Shown here: positions 1-9,828 of the stretch, in pieces
Position numbering within the stretch: the first letter of the stretch is position 1
Layout: each line of letters starts with the position of its first letter
Source of the DNA: Ruminiclostridium sp.
GTDB lineage: Bacteria; Bacillota; Clostridia; Oscillospirales; Ruminococcaceae
Direction of reading: 5' to 3'
Assembly: GCA_017465545.1 (NCBI GenBank)
Contig: JAFTVY010000055.1
Coordinates: 62,001-126,000, forward strand
DNA: 64,000 bases
Made by a program: the position numbers and the translations under genes
Notes under the pieces: model-generated
What the model was told of the DNA's origin: nothing
Seen by the model: the letters and a program-made list of their open reading frames with translations, nothing else
Database searches by the model: none

Positions 1-669
1 CGCACCTGCACATGAAGGAGGCAGAGGCATACCCTTTGCACCGCAGATCTTGATATTATTATCTTCGGGTACTACACCGATAAGCTGGATACCTACGGAA
101 TCCATAACCTCATCTAAATCGTAGAGAATTTCTTCTTCTTTGAAGTTCTGGCTTACCTTATTAATTACAAGACGCTGATTTGTACAATTCTTTACGTAAA
201 GGAAGTCAGAAAGAATCGCACCGTCTCTTACACATACGGTATCGGGTGTTGTAACCATAAGAATCATTTCTGCCGCCTTGATAACGCTGAATACAGAGCT
301 ACCTACACCGGCTGTATCTATGATAATATAGTCGAAATGCTGACGCATTTCTTCACATACACCCATAATTTTTTCGGGATTGATATCTATGAAGGGGTTT
401 CTTGTAGCACATACAAGATATAAGTTTTCTACTGTCTCAACCTTTGTTGTAGCAGTAAGAATATCTATTTTACCTTCAAGGTATTCACCGATGTCGTGTT
501 TGATTTTATCCTTGATGCCCAGCATAATGTCAAGACATCTCAGACCGAAGTCAAGCTCAACTAAAAGCGTTCTTTTTCCTAAAGTGGCAAGCGAACGTGC
601 AACGTTTGCGGAAGTGGTAGATTTACCTGTACCGCCCTTACCCGCTGTAACTGCTATAATCTGTGACAT
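1..669 (-). CDS. minD: MinD-like septum-site ATPase, 3' end cut by window start
   Basis: The first 223 residues of a ParA/MinD-type ATPase are present; the C-terminus, including any membrane-targeting helix, lies outside the window. The deviant Walker A motif KGGTGKST is near residue 11, followed by a MinD-like block with LDFGLRCLD where MinD usually has a DIGLRNLD-type sequence, and a Walker B-like IIIDTAGVG. MinD dimers on the membrane recruit the division inhibitor MinC and position the Z-ring. The ATG follows AGGAGAG by about 8 nt. A 165-nt gap separates it from the upstream PBP2 gene, with a weak promoter candidate (TACAAT), so it could be transcribed alone or with the mre cluster. No minC lies in the gap where many Clostridia have it. 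Confidence 0.85.
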   Translation of the reverse strand, partial: MSQIIAVTAGKGGTGKSTTSANVARSLATLGKRTLLVELDFGLRCLDIMLGIKDKIKHDIGEYLEGKIDILTATTKVETVENLYLVCATRNPFIDINPEKIMGVCEEMRQHFDYIIIDTAGVGSSVFSVIKAAEMILMVTTPDTVCVRDGAILSDFLYVKNCTNQRLVINKVSQNFKEEEILYDLDEVMDSVGIQLIGVVPEDNNIKICGAKGMPLPPSCAGA

Positions 670-833
670 AAATATCGCTCTCCTTCTATAAAATATTCAG
701 CTATTATATTTATCTATCTTAAGATATTGTACCATAAAACAACAGATAAATAAAGGGTTTTTATGCATAATTTTAAAAATTTGTTAAATAAACAAAATAA
801 CACTCGTGTTTTTTGTGCATATTGTTCAAAAAT

Positions 834-2927
834 TTAACTATTATCTTCTTTTTTAAAGAAATTTCTTTCAGGTCTGCCGGGAGTATTTGTATCCTTTCCT
901 CCCCAGGGAAGTGTAACCTCCCCTTTTTCGTTGATAACAGGCTGATAGTTATCATAGAAATATGACTCGATAATGTTTCTTATCATAAGTCTTGTGAACT
1001 CGCCTTTTTCAAGAACAATACCAAAGCATATCTGCGGATCTTCGGCAGGATAATAGCCGAGGATAGTGGAATTAAAGGTATTTTCCGTTACCTGGGGTGT
1101 ACCTGTTTTTATGGCTACACCGTAAGGAAGATCGGCAAGCTGTGTGCGACCTGAGCCCATAGGCCACTGAACGTCATCCGCTACCATTATCATTCCCTCT
1201 CTGATAACCTCGAAGATATGAGGATCTGCGTCGATTCTGTTTGCTATAACCGGCTGTGTCTTTTCTACAACCTGAGTACCGTCGTAATTCGTGACAGAAT
1301 CCACAAGATACGGCTGATAGCGAACACCATCGTTTGCAAAGGTAAGAGCAATGGTTGCGAGTGTAAGCGGAGTTACTGTCGTTTCAAGCTGACCGATAGA
1401 CGCCTGAATGGTGGAACCCGGAGTCCAGTCACCACCGAGATCCTCTATATATTCAGGGGTGCTCATCTTTCCTGAAAAGCCTCCGATTTCAAGATTAAGA
1501 TCCTGACCTACACCGAACCAGCCTGCAACCTGAGCGAGATATTCTATGCCCATCTGTCTGCCCATATCGTAAAAATAAATATTGCAGGAATATCTCAGCG
1601 CTCTTTTTACAGATATATCTCCGACGAAGCCCATAATACATCCCGGGCGATAATCGGAATAGTAGGTATATATACCGCCGCAGTAAACCGTTGTATTTTC
1701 ATCGGCGATGCCTGAAGTGAGAGCCGCTGTGGCAGTTATCGTCTTGAAGGTCGAACCTGGTCTGTAAAGACCATAGATACATCTGTTATACGTCGGATTG
1801 GGCGTATCTTCAGGCGGATTATTTATAAGGCTGACATAATCGTTTATATCGTAGTTCGGATAATTCGCCATAGCGAGAACGCCACCGGTTTTGGCATCAA
1901 GTACGACCACGCCGCCGGCATCTACTTTATTACCACGTGTGGGATCGTTATTATAATGAAGCCAGTTTATGTGGTTATTCAATATAGCCTGCACGTCATT
2001 CTGAAAATCATAATCTATCGTAAGTCTGATAGAATTGCCTTCCTGCGCCTTGGTAGTGATAAGGTCAGAAATAACGTTTCCGTCTGAATCCTTGGAAATA
2101 GTGCGTATGCCGTTTTTACCACGCAATACGCTTTCCATAGCACTTTCAATTCCCCACTTGCCCGTTACGTCATTGAGAGCATACCCTTCATCAGCAAGCT
2201 CCTCGTACTCTTCTGCGGAAATCGCACCGATTCTTCCGAGAACGTGAGGCACAAATTCGCCGCCGAGATAGACTCTTGTAGGCTCCTCGACGATATCTAT
2301 ACCTTTTAACATAAAGCTCTGTTCTTTAAGCTCTATTACCGTCTGAAGCTTTACATCCTCCGCCATCACGTATCTGTTTACGTATGAGAAATCCCTTATC
2401 TGCATTTCGTAGCGGACACCGGCAATATTCCTTCTCATTTCCTGACCGTAAACGTCAGCAATTTTGTATTTTTCATAAAGGGCGTTCATACAGTTTTCTG
2501 CGGTTGCATAAACGCCAAGCTCCAGCTCTTCACGAAGAGCGTCGATTTCATATTCGTCTCCGGTGAATTTATATGGAGTTGTCTTGGTTATAGGCAGAGT
2601 ATCTGTCCATTCTTCGTTTTTATCTTCAAGAATCTTCAGAGTCTTGCATATAACGTCATTTTCGGTTCCGCTTTCAAAAAAAGCCTTCTGTATAATAACC
2701 TTATATACAAGCTTGTTGGAGTTGAGTATTACCCCATCCGAAGTCATTATCTGTCCTCTTGAAGCCTGAACGGTCTGATTTATTCCATAGACGCCCGTCG
2801 TCTGTGAAAGATAATATTCACCGTCTACGATCTGTATCTGCAAAAGCTCAAGAGTGCAGGCAAATGACAAGGCTATGACCATCACAACAAGCACAAGATT
2901 ACGTATCAGTTTGCCAAGCTTACTCAA
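834..2927 (-). CDS. mrdA: Penicillin-binding protein 2 (elongation transpeptidase)
   Basis: A 697-residue class B PBP that crosslinks peptidoglycan during side-wall growth. One N-terminal membrane anchor (about residues 8-28) precedes a dimerisation region with the RGQI/TSDG motif. The transpeptidase domain has the three hallmark motifs: STFK (catalytic Ser about 392), SCN (about 447) and KTG (about 607). It lies 12 nt after mreD in the order mreB-mreC-mreD-mrdA, the usual rod-elongation arrangement. RodA, the glycosyltransferase partner, is not in this window. Length and motif spacing are normal for the family. Confidence 0.93.
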   Translation of the reverse strand: MSKLGKLIRNLVLVVMVIALSFACTLELLQIQIVDGEYYLSQTTGVYGINQTVQASRGQIMTSDGVILNSNKLVYKVIIQKAFFESGTENDVICKTLKILEDKNEEWTDTLPITKTTPYKFTGDEYEIDALREELELGVYATAENCMNALYEKYKIADVYGQEMRRNIAGVRYEMQIRDFSYVNRYVMAEDVKLQTVIELKEQSFMLKGIDIVEEPTRVYLGGEFVPHVLGRIGAISAEEYEELADEGYALNDVTGKWGIESAMESVLRGKNGIRTISKDSDGNVISDLITTKAQEGNSIRLTIDYDFQNDVQAILNNHINWLHYNNDPTRGNKVDAGGVVVLDAKTGGVLAMANYPNYDINDYVSLINNPPEDTPNPTYNRCIYGLYRPGSTFKTITATAALTSGIADENTTVYCGGIYTYYSDYRPGCIMGFVGDISVKRALRYSCNIYFYDMGRQMGIEYLAQVAGWFGVGQDLNLEIGGFSGKMSTPEYIEDLGGDWTPGSTIQASIGQLETTVTPLTLATIALTFANDGVRYQPYLVDSVTNYDGTQVVEKTQPVIANRIDADPHIFEVIREGMIMVADDVQWPMGSGRTQLADLPYGVAIKTGTPQVTENTFNSTILGYYPAEDPQICFGIVLEKGEFTRLMIRNIIESYFYDNYQPVINEKGEVTLPWGGKDTNTPGRPERNFFKKEDNS

Positions 2928-2939
2928 TTTTTCCCTCCG

Positions 2940-3542
2940 TTAATATCTTACCTTTTCTTCGTTTACATCCACACCACGGAACACACTTCCGATTTCATCA
3001 TCCGATACCTCTACGCCAAGCTTTTTATTCAGAGATTTTACAATCAGATAAATAACAGCGGCGCTTGGTATGGTCACAAGCACAGAAGGAAGCATATACT
3101 GAAGAATAATTATATCAAGATGCGGATTTCTCCATAATACGTGCTTGAATAAAAGCTCCATAAGTTGGGTAATAACAAGGGTCGCCGTTGTCATCCAGAG
3201 GAAATTTATTATATTTCTGTGAATGAGATTAACAACCAGCAGCGTCACAAACATACAGCAAGGCACGAGCCATATGGAAGTAAAACCAAAAAGTCCGCCC
3301 GTTGCCATATCCTGCATCAAGCCTGCAAAAGCGGCAAAAACGCATCCGCTGAGTTCTCCTTCGTAAAATGATACAGCGCAAGCAATGGCTATCACAAAGA
3401 ACGGTTGCCATTTATATACAGGCAAGGTGGACTGCAATATAAATCCAACTATAAGCATCAGTACGTAAAGTACCCACCTTATTACGCTTCGTACAGCCTG
3501 TTTTCTTGTGGTGACGCCTAAATTTACAATTCTGAAATTCAT
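2940..3542 (-). CDS. mreD: Rod shape-determining protein MreD
   Basis: A 200-residue integral membrane protein with about five hydrophobic segments, including one with the GLFGFTSIWLV stretch. It matches MreD of the elongasome in size, topology and position. Its ATG overlaps the mreC stop by one base (TGATG), which suggests translational coupling. MreD connects the MreB filament system to PBP2/RodA; it has no enzymatic motif. Confidence 0.9.
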   Translation of the reverse strand: MNFRIVNLGVTTRKQAVRSVIRWVLYVLMLIVGFILQSTLPVYKWQPFFVIAIACAVSFYEGELSGCVFAAFAGLMQDMATGGLFGFTSIWLVPCCMFVTLLVVNLIHRNIINFLWMTTATLVITQLMELLFKHVLWRNPHLDIIILQYMLPSVLVTIPSAAVIYLIVKSLNKKLGVEVSDDEIGSVFRGVDVNEEKVRY

Positions 3543-4387
3543 CAGTCAACTACACCCTGCCCTTTAAAATGAGTTATAACAACACAATCGGTTATTTTAT
3601 TTACGTCTACCGCAGGTTCGATCGTAACTCTTACCGCAAGTCCGTTCTCTCTGTAAATTTCCTTGACCGTTCCGACAAGAAGATCCCCGGGGAAAATTAC
3701 TCCTGCAACAGATTTTACTATTTCGCCTTTTTTTATGTTTTCAGGATTATCAATGTAGCTCATAAGACATTCGCCATTATTCGCATGCTCAACGTCATTG
3801 TTGATAACACCTACAGCCTTGCTTTCAAGCGTCATGATACCTATGTTTATCTCGTTTGAAATAACGGTAGTAACCTTCGCGAAATTCGGTCCTATCTCAC
3901 TTACCATACCGACAAGTCCGTCAGCTGTCATAACGGGATCGTAAAGGGATATTCCATCGTCAGAGCCTCTGTCAATGGTAAAACCGCCGTAAACATCATT
4001 GGAATTATGTGATATTATGTTACACGGAGCCGAAAATTCGAAATCGTCATTTTCTTTCTTTATTTTCAGTATCTCTTTAAGCTGTTCGTTCTCGCTTTTA
4101 AGAGCGTCGTAATCTATAATGCCCTTATATATTTCGTTAAGCTTTGCTCTCAGCTCTTCGTTTTCGTTTTTATATTTGTCTGCATTTGTAAATTTATCAA
4201 GAGTATCCTCAACCCAGTTGGAGATCGAATTAGACATCTCAACAAAAGGCTTTGTTATGGTTGTAATTATAGTTTCGGGTACGGTTGAAAAGCCGCCTGA
4301 TACCGCTGCATATATTACAACACCCAATACAAGTGCAAATATACCCACTATAATTTTAAATTTTATACTGCTGAAAAAATCCCTCAT
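3542..4387 (-). CDS. mreC: Rod shape-determining protein MreC
   Basis: A 281-residue protein with an N-terminal membrane anchor (about residues 9-30), a charged coiled coil (about 70-115, rich in ENEEL and LKSENEQLK-like heptads) and a C-terminal extracytoplasmic beta domain (about 120-275). This is the standard MreC architecture. MreC scaffolds PBP2 and MreB in the elongasome. It sits about 99 nt downstream of mreB and is coupled to mreD by a one-base overlap. Confidence 0.92.
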   Translation of the reverse strand: MRDFFSSIKFKIIVGIFALVLGVVIYAAVSGGFSTVPETIITTITKPFVEMSNSISNWVEDTLDKFTNADKYKNENEELRAKLNEIYKGIIDYDALKSENEQLKEILKIKKENDDFEFSAPCNIISHNSNDVYGGFTIDRGSDDGISLYDPVMTADGLVGMVSEIGPNFAKVTTVISNEINIGIMTLESKAVGVINNDVEHANNGECLMSYIDNPENIKKGEIVKSVAGVIFPGDLLVGTVKEIYRENGLAVRVTIEPAVDVNKITDCVVITHFKGQGVVD

Positions 4388-4486
4388 AGCCTTTGCTCCT
4401 TGTATTTACACTGATATTCTCAGTTCCGTATATAACACATTATGACTAACTGAAGATACAGTTAGCCATAATTTTAAAATCGATTA

Positions 4487-5512
4487 TTAATATCTTGAAT
4501 CATCGTCTGTGAGAACGTCCACAAGCTTGTCGATATTCTCAAGTACCTTGCCCGTACCATCAGCAACACAATCAAGAGGTCTTTCTGCAATCTTTACAGG
4601 CATACCTGTTTCTTTGTGGATAAGAAGATCAAGTCCCTTGAGGTTTGCACCGCCACCCGCAAGAGTGATGCCCTGATCGATAATATCAGCGGCAAGCTCA
4701 GGAGGAGTCTTTTCGAGTGTAACCTTGATAGCGTCGATTACGTGGCTTAAGGGCTCTGAAAGAGCTTCTCTGATTTCTTCTGAAGTGATAGTGATATTTT
4801 CAGGCAGACCGTTTAAAAGGTTTCTACCCTTTATATCCATAGAAGGCTCGTTATCTGTATAAGGATAAGCAGAACCGATAGCAGTCTTTACGTTTTCTGC
4901 CGTTCTTTCACCGATAAGAAGATTGTACTTTTTCTTGATATAGTTGATAATTGCAGAATCAAATTCATCGCCCGCTACTCTTACGGAACGTGAGGAAACG
5001 ATGCCGCCAAGAGAGATTACTGCAACCTCACTTGTACCACCACCGATGTCTACAATCATGCTACCTGTAGGCTCTGCTACAGGAAGACCTGCACCTATGG
5101 CAGCTGCCATAGGTTCTTCAATTATAGATACACGCTTTGCGCCTGCGTTCTGTGCCGCTTCCTTAACCGCTCTGCGCTCTACGGCTGTAACACCTGAAGG
5201 AATACAGATGATTACTCTTACTCTTGAAGGACCGAAGGAACGTCCCTTCAAAGCTTTTCTGATAAATGCCTGAAGCATACTTGTAGTCATATCAAAGTCA
5301 GCGATTACGCCATCCTTTAAAGGTCTTACAGCAACGATAGAGCCGGGTGTACGACCGATAACGTCCTTTGCCTCCTGACCTACGTAGCGTACTCTGTCCT
5401 GCTTTACGTCTACGGCTACAACGCTGGGTTCTCTTATTATAATGCCCTTTCCTCTCATGTACACAAGAGTATTAGCAGTGCCAAGGTCAATACCAATATC
5501 CTTTGAAAACAT
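4487..5512 (-). CDS. mreB: Actin-like rod-shape protein MreB
   Basis: A 341-residue MreB of normal length. The actin-fold phosphate-1 motif is visible (GIDLGTANT, about residues 7-15), as are phosphate-2 ([10 protein letters not shown]) and the C-terminal adenosine loop ([11 protein letters not shown]). It polymerises on the inner membrane face and directs lateral wall synthesis. First gene of the mreB-mreC-mreD-mrdA block, with its own promoter just upstream. The start has GGAGG 8 nt before ATG. Confidence 0.96.
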   Translation of the reverse strand: MFSKDIGIDLGTANTLVYMRGKGIIIREPSVVAVDVKQDRVRYVGQEAKDVIGRTPGSIVAVRPLKDGVIADFDMTTSMLQAFIRKALKGRSFGPSRVRVIICIPSGVTAVERRAVKEAAQNAGAKRVSIIEEPMAAAIGAGLPVAEPTGSMIVDIGGGTSEVAVISLGGIVSSRSVRVAGDEFDSAIINYIKKKYNLLIGERTAENVKTAIGSAYPYTDNEPSMDIKGRNLLNGLPENITITSEEIREALSEPLSHVIDAIKVTLEKTPPELAADIIDQGITLAGGGANLKGLDLLIHKETGMPVKIAERPLDCVADGTGKVLENIDKLVDVLTDDDSRY

Positions 5513-5558
5513 TTTGTTACCTCCGATTATATATTAACATATTTCTATTTACTTTACT

Positions 5559-5587
5559 ATTATAGCACTTTTTTCGCTTCCATACAA
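5559..5587 (-). promoter_or_regulatory. Promoter for mreB
   Basis: On the minus strand TTGTAT (-35, 5582-5587) is followed after 17 nt by TATAAT (-10, 5559-5564). It lies about 47 nt upstream of the mreB start and probably drives the whole shape operon. Confidence 0.65.
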
Positions 5588-5656
5588 CTAAAAAAACGCT
5601 TGAATATTATATAAATAATTGTCAGTTTTTTTCAGTAATTTATGCAATTTGCATCA

Positions 5657-6091
5657 TTACTTGCCGGTAGAACCGAATCCACCTTCTCCACGTGCAGTTT
5701 CATCAAGAGAATCGCACTGTGTATAACTGCATAAATCAACAGCCATGATAACCATCTGCGCTATTCTGTCTCCGTTTTTTACGGTATAAGCTTCATTGCT
5801 GTGGTTGATTATAGCTATCTTTATCTCTCCTCTGTAATCGCTGTCTACAACACCGACGCAGTTTGACAGAGATATGCCGTACTTAGATGCCGTTCCGCTT
5901 CTTGGGAAAATAAACCCGCCGTATCCTTCCGGAATAGCCATAGCTATACCCGTAGGTATAAGAAGTCTTTCGGAAGGATTTATAACGACGTCTTCATCAA
6001 GACAAGCATATAAATCAGCACCTGCACTGCTTATTGTTGCCCTATGAGGCAGTATTGCGTTTTCATTTACTTTTTTTACACAAACGTTCAT
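5657..6091 (-). CDS. dut: dUTP diphosphatase (dUTPase)
   Basis: A 144-residue trimeric dUTPase that hydrolyses dUTP to dUMP and PPi, keeping uracil out of DNA and supplying dUMP for thymidylate synthesis. All five motifs are seen: AGADLYA (about 23), FPRSGTASKYGI (motif 2), GVVDSDYRGEI (motif 3), NGDRIAQMVI (motif 4) and C-terminal RGEGGFGSTG (motif 5, which closes over substrate). It lies 11 nt after the U32 protein gene and is probably co-transcribed with it. Confidence 0.95.
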   Translation of the reverse strand: MNVCVKKVNENAILPHRATISSAGADLYACLDEDVVINPSERLLIPTGIAMAIPEGYGGFIFPRSGTASKYGISLSNCVGVVDSDYRGEIKIAIINHSNEAYTVKNGDRIAQMVIMAVDLCSYTQCDSLDETARGEGGFGSTGK

Positions 6092-6102
6092 AATTTTCTC
6101 TT

Positions 6103-8145
6103 TTACTGAACTCCTCTGTAGTATAATCCTCTTGTCAGCTTGCCATCAGGCTTCACGTCGTTAAGATACATATCAAGAACTGCATTTGTATCCGTTTCAT
6201 CCGTAAACTTCAGAAGTATAAAATCAAATTTCTGAATATCCTTCTGTCTGTCGCTGAGATAAAGAGTATCGGGATTAAAAATCTCTACTGCATTATCATC
6301 GCAGTAGCACGGCATCATATTTCCCTGCCTGTCGGTAATGCTGTGAGGACAGTCCTTTTTCTTTGTCCTGCCGCAGGGTTTATTATTGTTTATCGGACAT
6401 CTTCTCGTTATCATCAAAGGCAATTTGCCGTATCCTATTATACCCGTTCTGATAAACGAACCCTTGCAGATATCCTGTGCGTCCTGCATCGTAAGCTCAG
6501 GAGATAATACAGCATCCGCTACTCCGATTTGTTCATAATACGTAAGCGAACATGAATTCGTTATATTCAACCTGAAGCTACCGAAAACCTTCATATGAAG
6601 CTTGTTGATGATTTCAATATGAGATAGCGTATGGGCACACACGTTTTCATAGCCAAAGGCTCTGAGCTTTTTCAGGGTGGCTTTGACTCTTTCCTCGCAG
6701 TCACCGAGGAAAACGGGTGGCACAATTACGATTCTGAATTTATCCTCAGTATTTTCATCGAGCAGATTCATAGGAACGTATATATAGCTGTATTCATCCT
6801 CTGACAGCACCTGAGTGAGCTGTTCTTTTGTGGATACCTCACATCTGAATTCGGGACGTAGCTTCTTTTCGCTGTTCTGCTTCTGCTCCTTCAGACGTTT
6901 TATCTCGTAATTATTCGTGTTCTTTTCGAGAATCTTTTCTGATAAGGACGCTATAGCCTTTCTTCTCAGTTCGTTAAGCTCCGACGCCGGAACCATAAGT
7001 CCCTCGTCTACAGCCGCTGTTATTTTTCCTGCGGAAAACAACGTTCCGCCAAGCTTTGAAAGCTGTTTTACAACGTATTCTTCATCTATGGCTTTATTTA
7101 TAGCCTTTTCCGATTCGTTGCCGATTATAACTGCTTTACAGCCGCAGGCTTCAGCTCTTATCAGTACGGGTTTATCTGCTTTTATTTCAGCCGATATATT
7201 TACGTTATAACGTACGTAGGGTTTATGATAAAGCTGTTTCATTGCCGTAAGGGCCTTTGGTGCGGAAATAACGTCCTCCTTGGTTCTCACACCCTGCATA
7301 TCTGCAAAATTATCGTTAAAATATCCTGAAGTAAAGCCGCTACGGGAAAATACGCATTTCAGACTTTCAAGATCCGGCACGCCGCCGTCAAGTACCATTC
7401 TGCAAGCATTTACGGTACCCGCTACGTATTCAGGCCGCTTCATCCTTCCTTCGATCTTAAAGGAGGAAACTCCCGCCTCTTCAAGCTTTTTCAGGTATTC
7501 TATAACAGACAAATCTTTAAGAGAAATAACGTTCTGTCTTTTATCCGACGTAAAATTAAGACGGCAAGGCTGAGCGCAAAGCCCTCTGTTTCCGCTTCTG
7601 CCGCCCAGTACACTACTCATATAGCATTGGCCGCTTATACATACACAAAGAGCACCGTGAACGAAAACCTCGGTTTCAATATCACAGCCCTCTGTTATAG
7701 TCTTTATTTGTTCGAAGGATAATTCCCTGCCAAGCACTACTCTTGAAAAACCAAGTCTTTTCAGAAGTCTTGCTCCTTCGGGAGAATTTACAGTCATTTG
7801 CGTGGAAGCGTGTAACGGCATATCCGGGACAAGCTCTTTTACTATCCTTGCAACGCCGAGATCCTGAACGATAAATCCGTCAACGTCCGCTTTTGCACAG
7901 CTTATAATCGCTTTTTTCAGAGTCGGTATTTCCTTGTCAAAAACAAGTGTATTGAGAGTAACGTATACTTTTACAGATGAATAATGACAAAGCTTAATCG
8001 CCTCGCAAAGCTGTTCATTGCTGAAGTTGGAAGCATTTTTTCTTGCAGAAAAATTTTCTTCTCCAAGATAGACTGCATCCGCTCCTGAATTTACTGCGGC
8101 AATCAGACTATCCATACCTCCGCAGGGTGCTAAAATCTCACTCAT
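6103..8145 (-). CDS. U32 family protein with DUF3656-type C-terminus (RlhA-like)
   Basis: A 680-residue member of the peptidase U32 family. The N-terminal TIM-barrel-like region begins with ILAPCGGMDSL and GADAVYLGE. The signature cysteine cluster follows: the FVHGALCVCISGQC stretch, then GNRGLCAQPCR, around residues 165-200. A long C-terminal part (about 380-680) contains further cysteines (GRTKKKDC region). The length fits the two-domain U32-DUF3656 class, whose characterised member RlhA hydroxylates a cytidine in 23S rRNA. An RNA-hydroxylation role is therefore more likely than proteolysis, but this is family inference. ATG overlaps the zapA stop (ATGA), so the two are translationally coupled. 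Confidence 0.85.
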   Translation of the reverse strand: MSEILAPCGGMDSLIAAVNSGADAVYLGEENFSARKNASNFSNEQLCEAIKLCHYSSVKVYVTLNTLVFDKEIPTLKKAIISCAKADVDGFIVQDLGVARIVKELVPDMPLHASTQMTVNSPEGARLLKRLGFSRVVLGRELSFEQIKTITEGCDIETEVFVHGALCVCISGQCYMSSVLGGRSGNRGLCAQPCRLNFTSDKRQNVISLKDLSVIEYLKKLEEAGVSSFKIEGRMKRPEYVAGTVNACRMVLDGGVPDLESLKCVFSRSGFTSGYFNDNFADMQGVRTKEDVISAPKALTAMKQLYHKPYVRYNVNISAEIKADKPVLIRAEACGCKAVIIGNESEKAINKAIDEEYVVKQLSKLGGTLFSAGKITAAVDEGLMVPASELNELRRKAIASLSEKILEKNTNNYEIKRLKEQKQNSEKKLRPEFRCEVSTKEQLTQVLSEDEYSYIYVPMNLLDENTEDKFRIVIVPPVFLGDCEERVKATLKKLRAFGYENVCAHTLSHIEIINKLHMKVFGSFRLNITNSCSLTYYEQIGVADAVLSPELTMQDAQDICKGSFIRTGIIGYGKLPLMITRRCPINNNKPCGRTKKKDCPHSITDRQGNMMPCYCDDNAVEIFNPDTLYLSDRQKDIQKFDFILLKFTDETDTNAVLDMYLNDVKPDGKLTRGLYYRGVQ

Positions 8146-8864
8146 AACGTAAGCTGTCCGTCGTTTACTATTTCGTTCATCTGTGCAGAAAGCTCTGCAT
8201 ACTTTTTGCGAAGTGCATTAAGCTCATCGTTAAGAGCCTTTGTTTCTGCATTCTTCTGTGTAGCGTATTCATCAAAGGTCTTCTCATATGTAGCAACCGT
8301 AGAGCGAAGCTGTTCTATCTCTTCACTGTCGGCTTCGGTATTCTCTTCCGATGCTTTTCTTTCACACTCTGCTTTAAGCTGTCCGATATTTTCTTCAAGC
8401 TCTGCATTGTTTTCCTTTAAAGCCTTTATTTCGTTGCTGAGCGCTCTGTTTTCTTCTATGAGTCTCACTTCTGCATCAGGATCAACCGTTGCATACTGTG
8501 CCTTTAACGCACGTAGCTCATCCTGGGACTGGGATAAGGAAACCTTTAATTCAGCAAGCTGTATTTCAAGTTCAGAAGCTTTATCCTGTGCATTCTTTAC
8601 CTCTTCTGCCGCCTTTTCTTCGATTTCCTTTATCTTATCTGCGGTTTCTTCGGAATTATCGATAATCTGTGCATTATCATAATTTGTCTGTGCGATATCA
8701 AGTGCTACAAGCATAACGATGTCTGTAAAGGACATAGTTACACCCATATCCTTCACTTTTTTTATTCTTGTGCTAAGATCAGCGGCGACCTTTTCAAGCT
8801 TTGCGGGATCCTCGGATTTAAGACTGAAATCGTGTCCGCAAATAGAAAGTTTTACTTTTTCCAT
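8142..8864 (-). CDS. zapA: Cell division protein ZapA with long coiled-coil extension
   Basis: Residues 1-75 are a ZapA domain (ICGHDFSLKSEDP near the N-terminus and MLVALDIAQTNYD). ZapA binds and bundles FtsZ filaments. From about residue 75 to 230 the protein is almost continuous Glu/Lys/Ala-rich coiled coil. At 240 residues it is over twice the usual 85-110. The extension could space or crosslink Z-ring components, but that is inference. GGAGG precedes the start. The stop overlaps the downstream U32 start. Confidence 0.85.
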   Translation of the reverse strand: MEKVKLSICGHDFSLKSEDPAKLEKVAADLSTRIKKVKDMGVTMSFTDIVMLVALDIAQTNYDNAQIIDNSEETADKIKEIEEKAAEEVKNAQDKASELEIQLAELKVSLSQSQDELRALKAQYATVDPDAEVRLIEENRALSNEIKALKENNAELEENIGQLKAECERKASEENTEADSEEIEQLRSTVATYEKTFDEYATQKNAETKALNDELNALRKKYAELSAQMNEIVNDGQLTL

Positions 8865-8895
8865 ATTACCTCCGGAAACGGGTTATATATTTATC

Positions 8896-9828
8896 TTATC
8901 TGAAAAATTTCGTTTTAGTTATAAGTATAGCTACAATAACGGCAAGTACGGTAGAAAGAGCTATCGGGAACCAGGCATAAGGCATAGGCAATCCCACGTT
9001 CATGCCGTAAAAGCTGAATACTATAGTCGGTACTTCCATGATAATTGTGAGAACTGTAAGTACCTTCATTACGGTATTCATATTGTTTGAAATTACACTT
9101 GCAAAGGCGTCTCTTGTACCAGACAGAATGTTGGAGTAGATGCTGCTCATTTCGATAGCCTGCTTTACTTCGATAAGGACGTCTTCGAGAAGCTCCTGAT
9201 CTTCTTCATAAAGCTTGATTACTCTGCCACGAAGTATCTTTTCAAGTACGCTTTCCGTAGATTTAAGCGACGTTGAAAAATAGACAAGGGATTTTTCAAG
9301 ACCTAAAAGCTGGATAAGCTCCTTATTCTTCATAGATTTCTGAAGCTGTGCTTCTGCATACCCTGACAATTTATCAATCTGTTTAAGATACTGCAGATAC
9401 TTGCCTGCCGTTCTTAAAAGCAGGCTGAAAATAAAACGTGTTTTATACTGCGTCTGTATTCCCTTGACAACTCCCTTTGAGAAATCGTCAATAATCGAAT
9501 TTTCTTTAAGAGATACAGTAATAACGTTGCATTCGGTAAGAATGATACTCATAGGCATTGTGTAATAGCTGATTACGTCATCCTCATCGGATACCTTTTC
9601 GGCAACCGGATAGTCAAGGACTATGAGCGTTGTACCGTCATCGCTTTCAATACGTGAGCTTTCTTCTTCGTCGAGTGCAGAACGTATAAAATCACGTTCA
9701 ATATTGAAATCGTTTTGTAAGGATGAGATTTCGGTTTCTGTGGGAGAAACGGCAGAGATCCAGCAACCCGGCTCTGCGCTTTCTATCTCAACAATACTAT
9801 TGTTTACCGTCTTGTAAAATTTAAGCAT
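8896..9828 (-). CDS. corA: CorA-family divalent cation transporter
   Basis: A 310-residue CorA-like protein: a soluble N-terminal domain with long helices (about 1-245), then two C-terminal membrane helices. The family signature GMN sits in YGMNVGLPMP at the end of the first membrane helix, and a positively charged tail follows. CorA proteins form pentameric Mg2+ (sometimes Co2+/Ni2+/Zn2+) channels. The gene is monocistronic in appearance. Its SD (AAAGAGG) is buried in a perfect 8-bp hairpin immediately upstream, so expression is probably controlled at the RNA level. Confidence 0.92.
   Translation of the reverse strand: MLKFYKTVNNSIVEIESAEPGCWISAVSPTETEISSLQNDFNIERDFIRSALDEEESSRIESDDGTTLIVLDYPVAEKVSDEDDVISYYTMPMSIILTECNVITVSLKENSIIDDFSKGVVKGIQTQYKTRFIFSLLLRTAGKYLQYLKQIDKLSGYAEAQLQKSMKNKELIQLLGLEKSLVYFSTSLKSTESVLEKILRGRVIKLYEEDQELLEDVLIEVKQAIEMSSIYSNILSGTRDAFASVISNNMNTVMKVLTVLTIIMEVPTIVFSFYGMNVGLPMPYAWFPIALSTVLAVIVAILITKTKFFR

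Noticed and set aside
380..691. Plus-strand ORF of 103 codons over minD
   Set aside because: It is antisense to the conserved minD frame, lacks a ribosome site and shows no family resemblance. The same holds for the many other long antisense frames, for example over zapA (8206-8682), tex and pnp.
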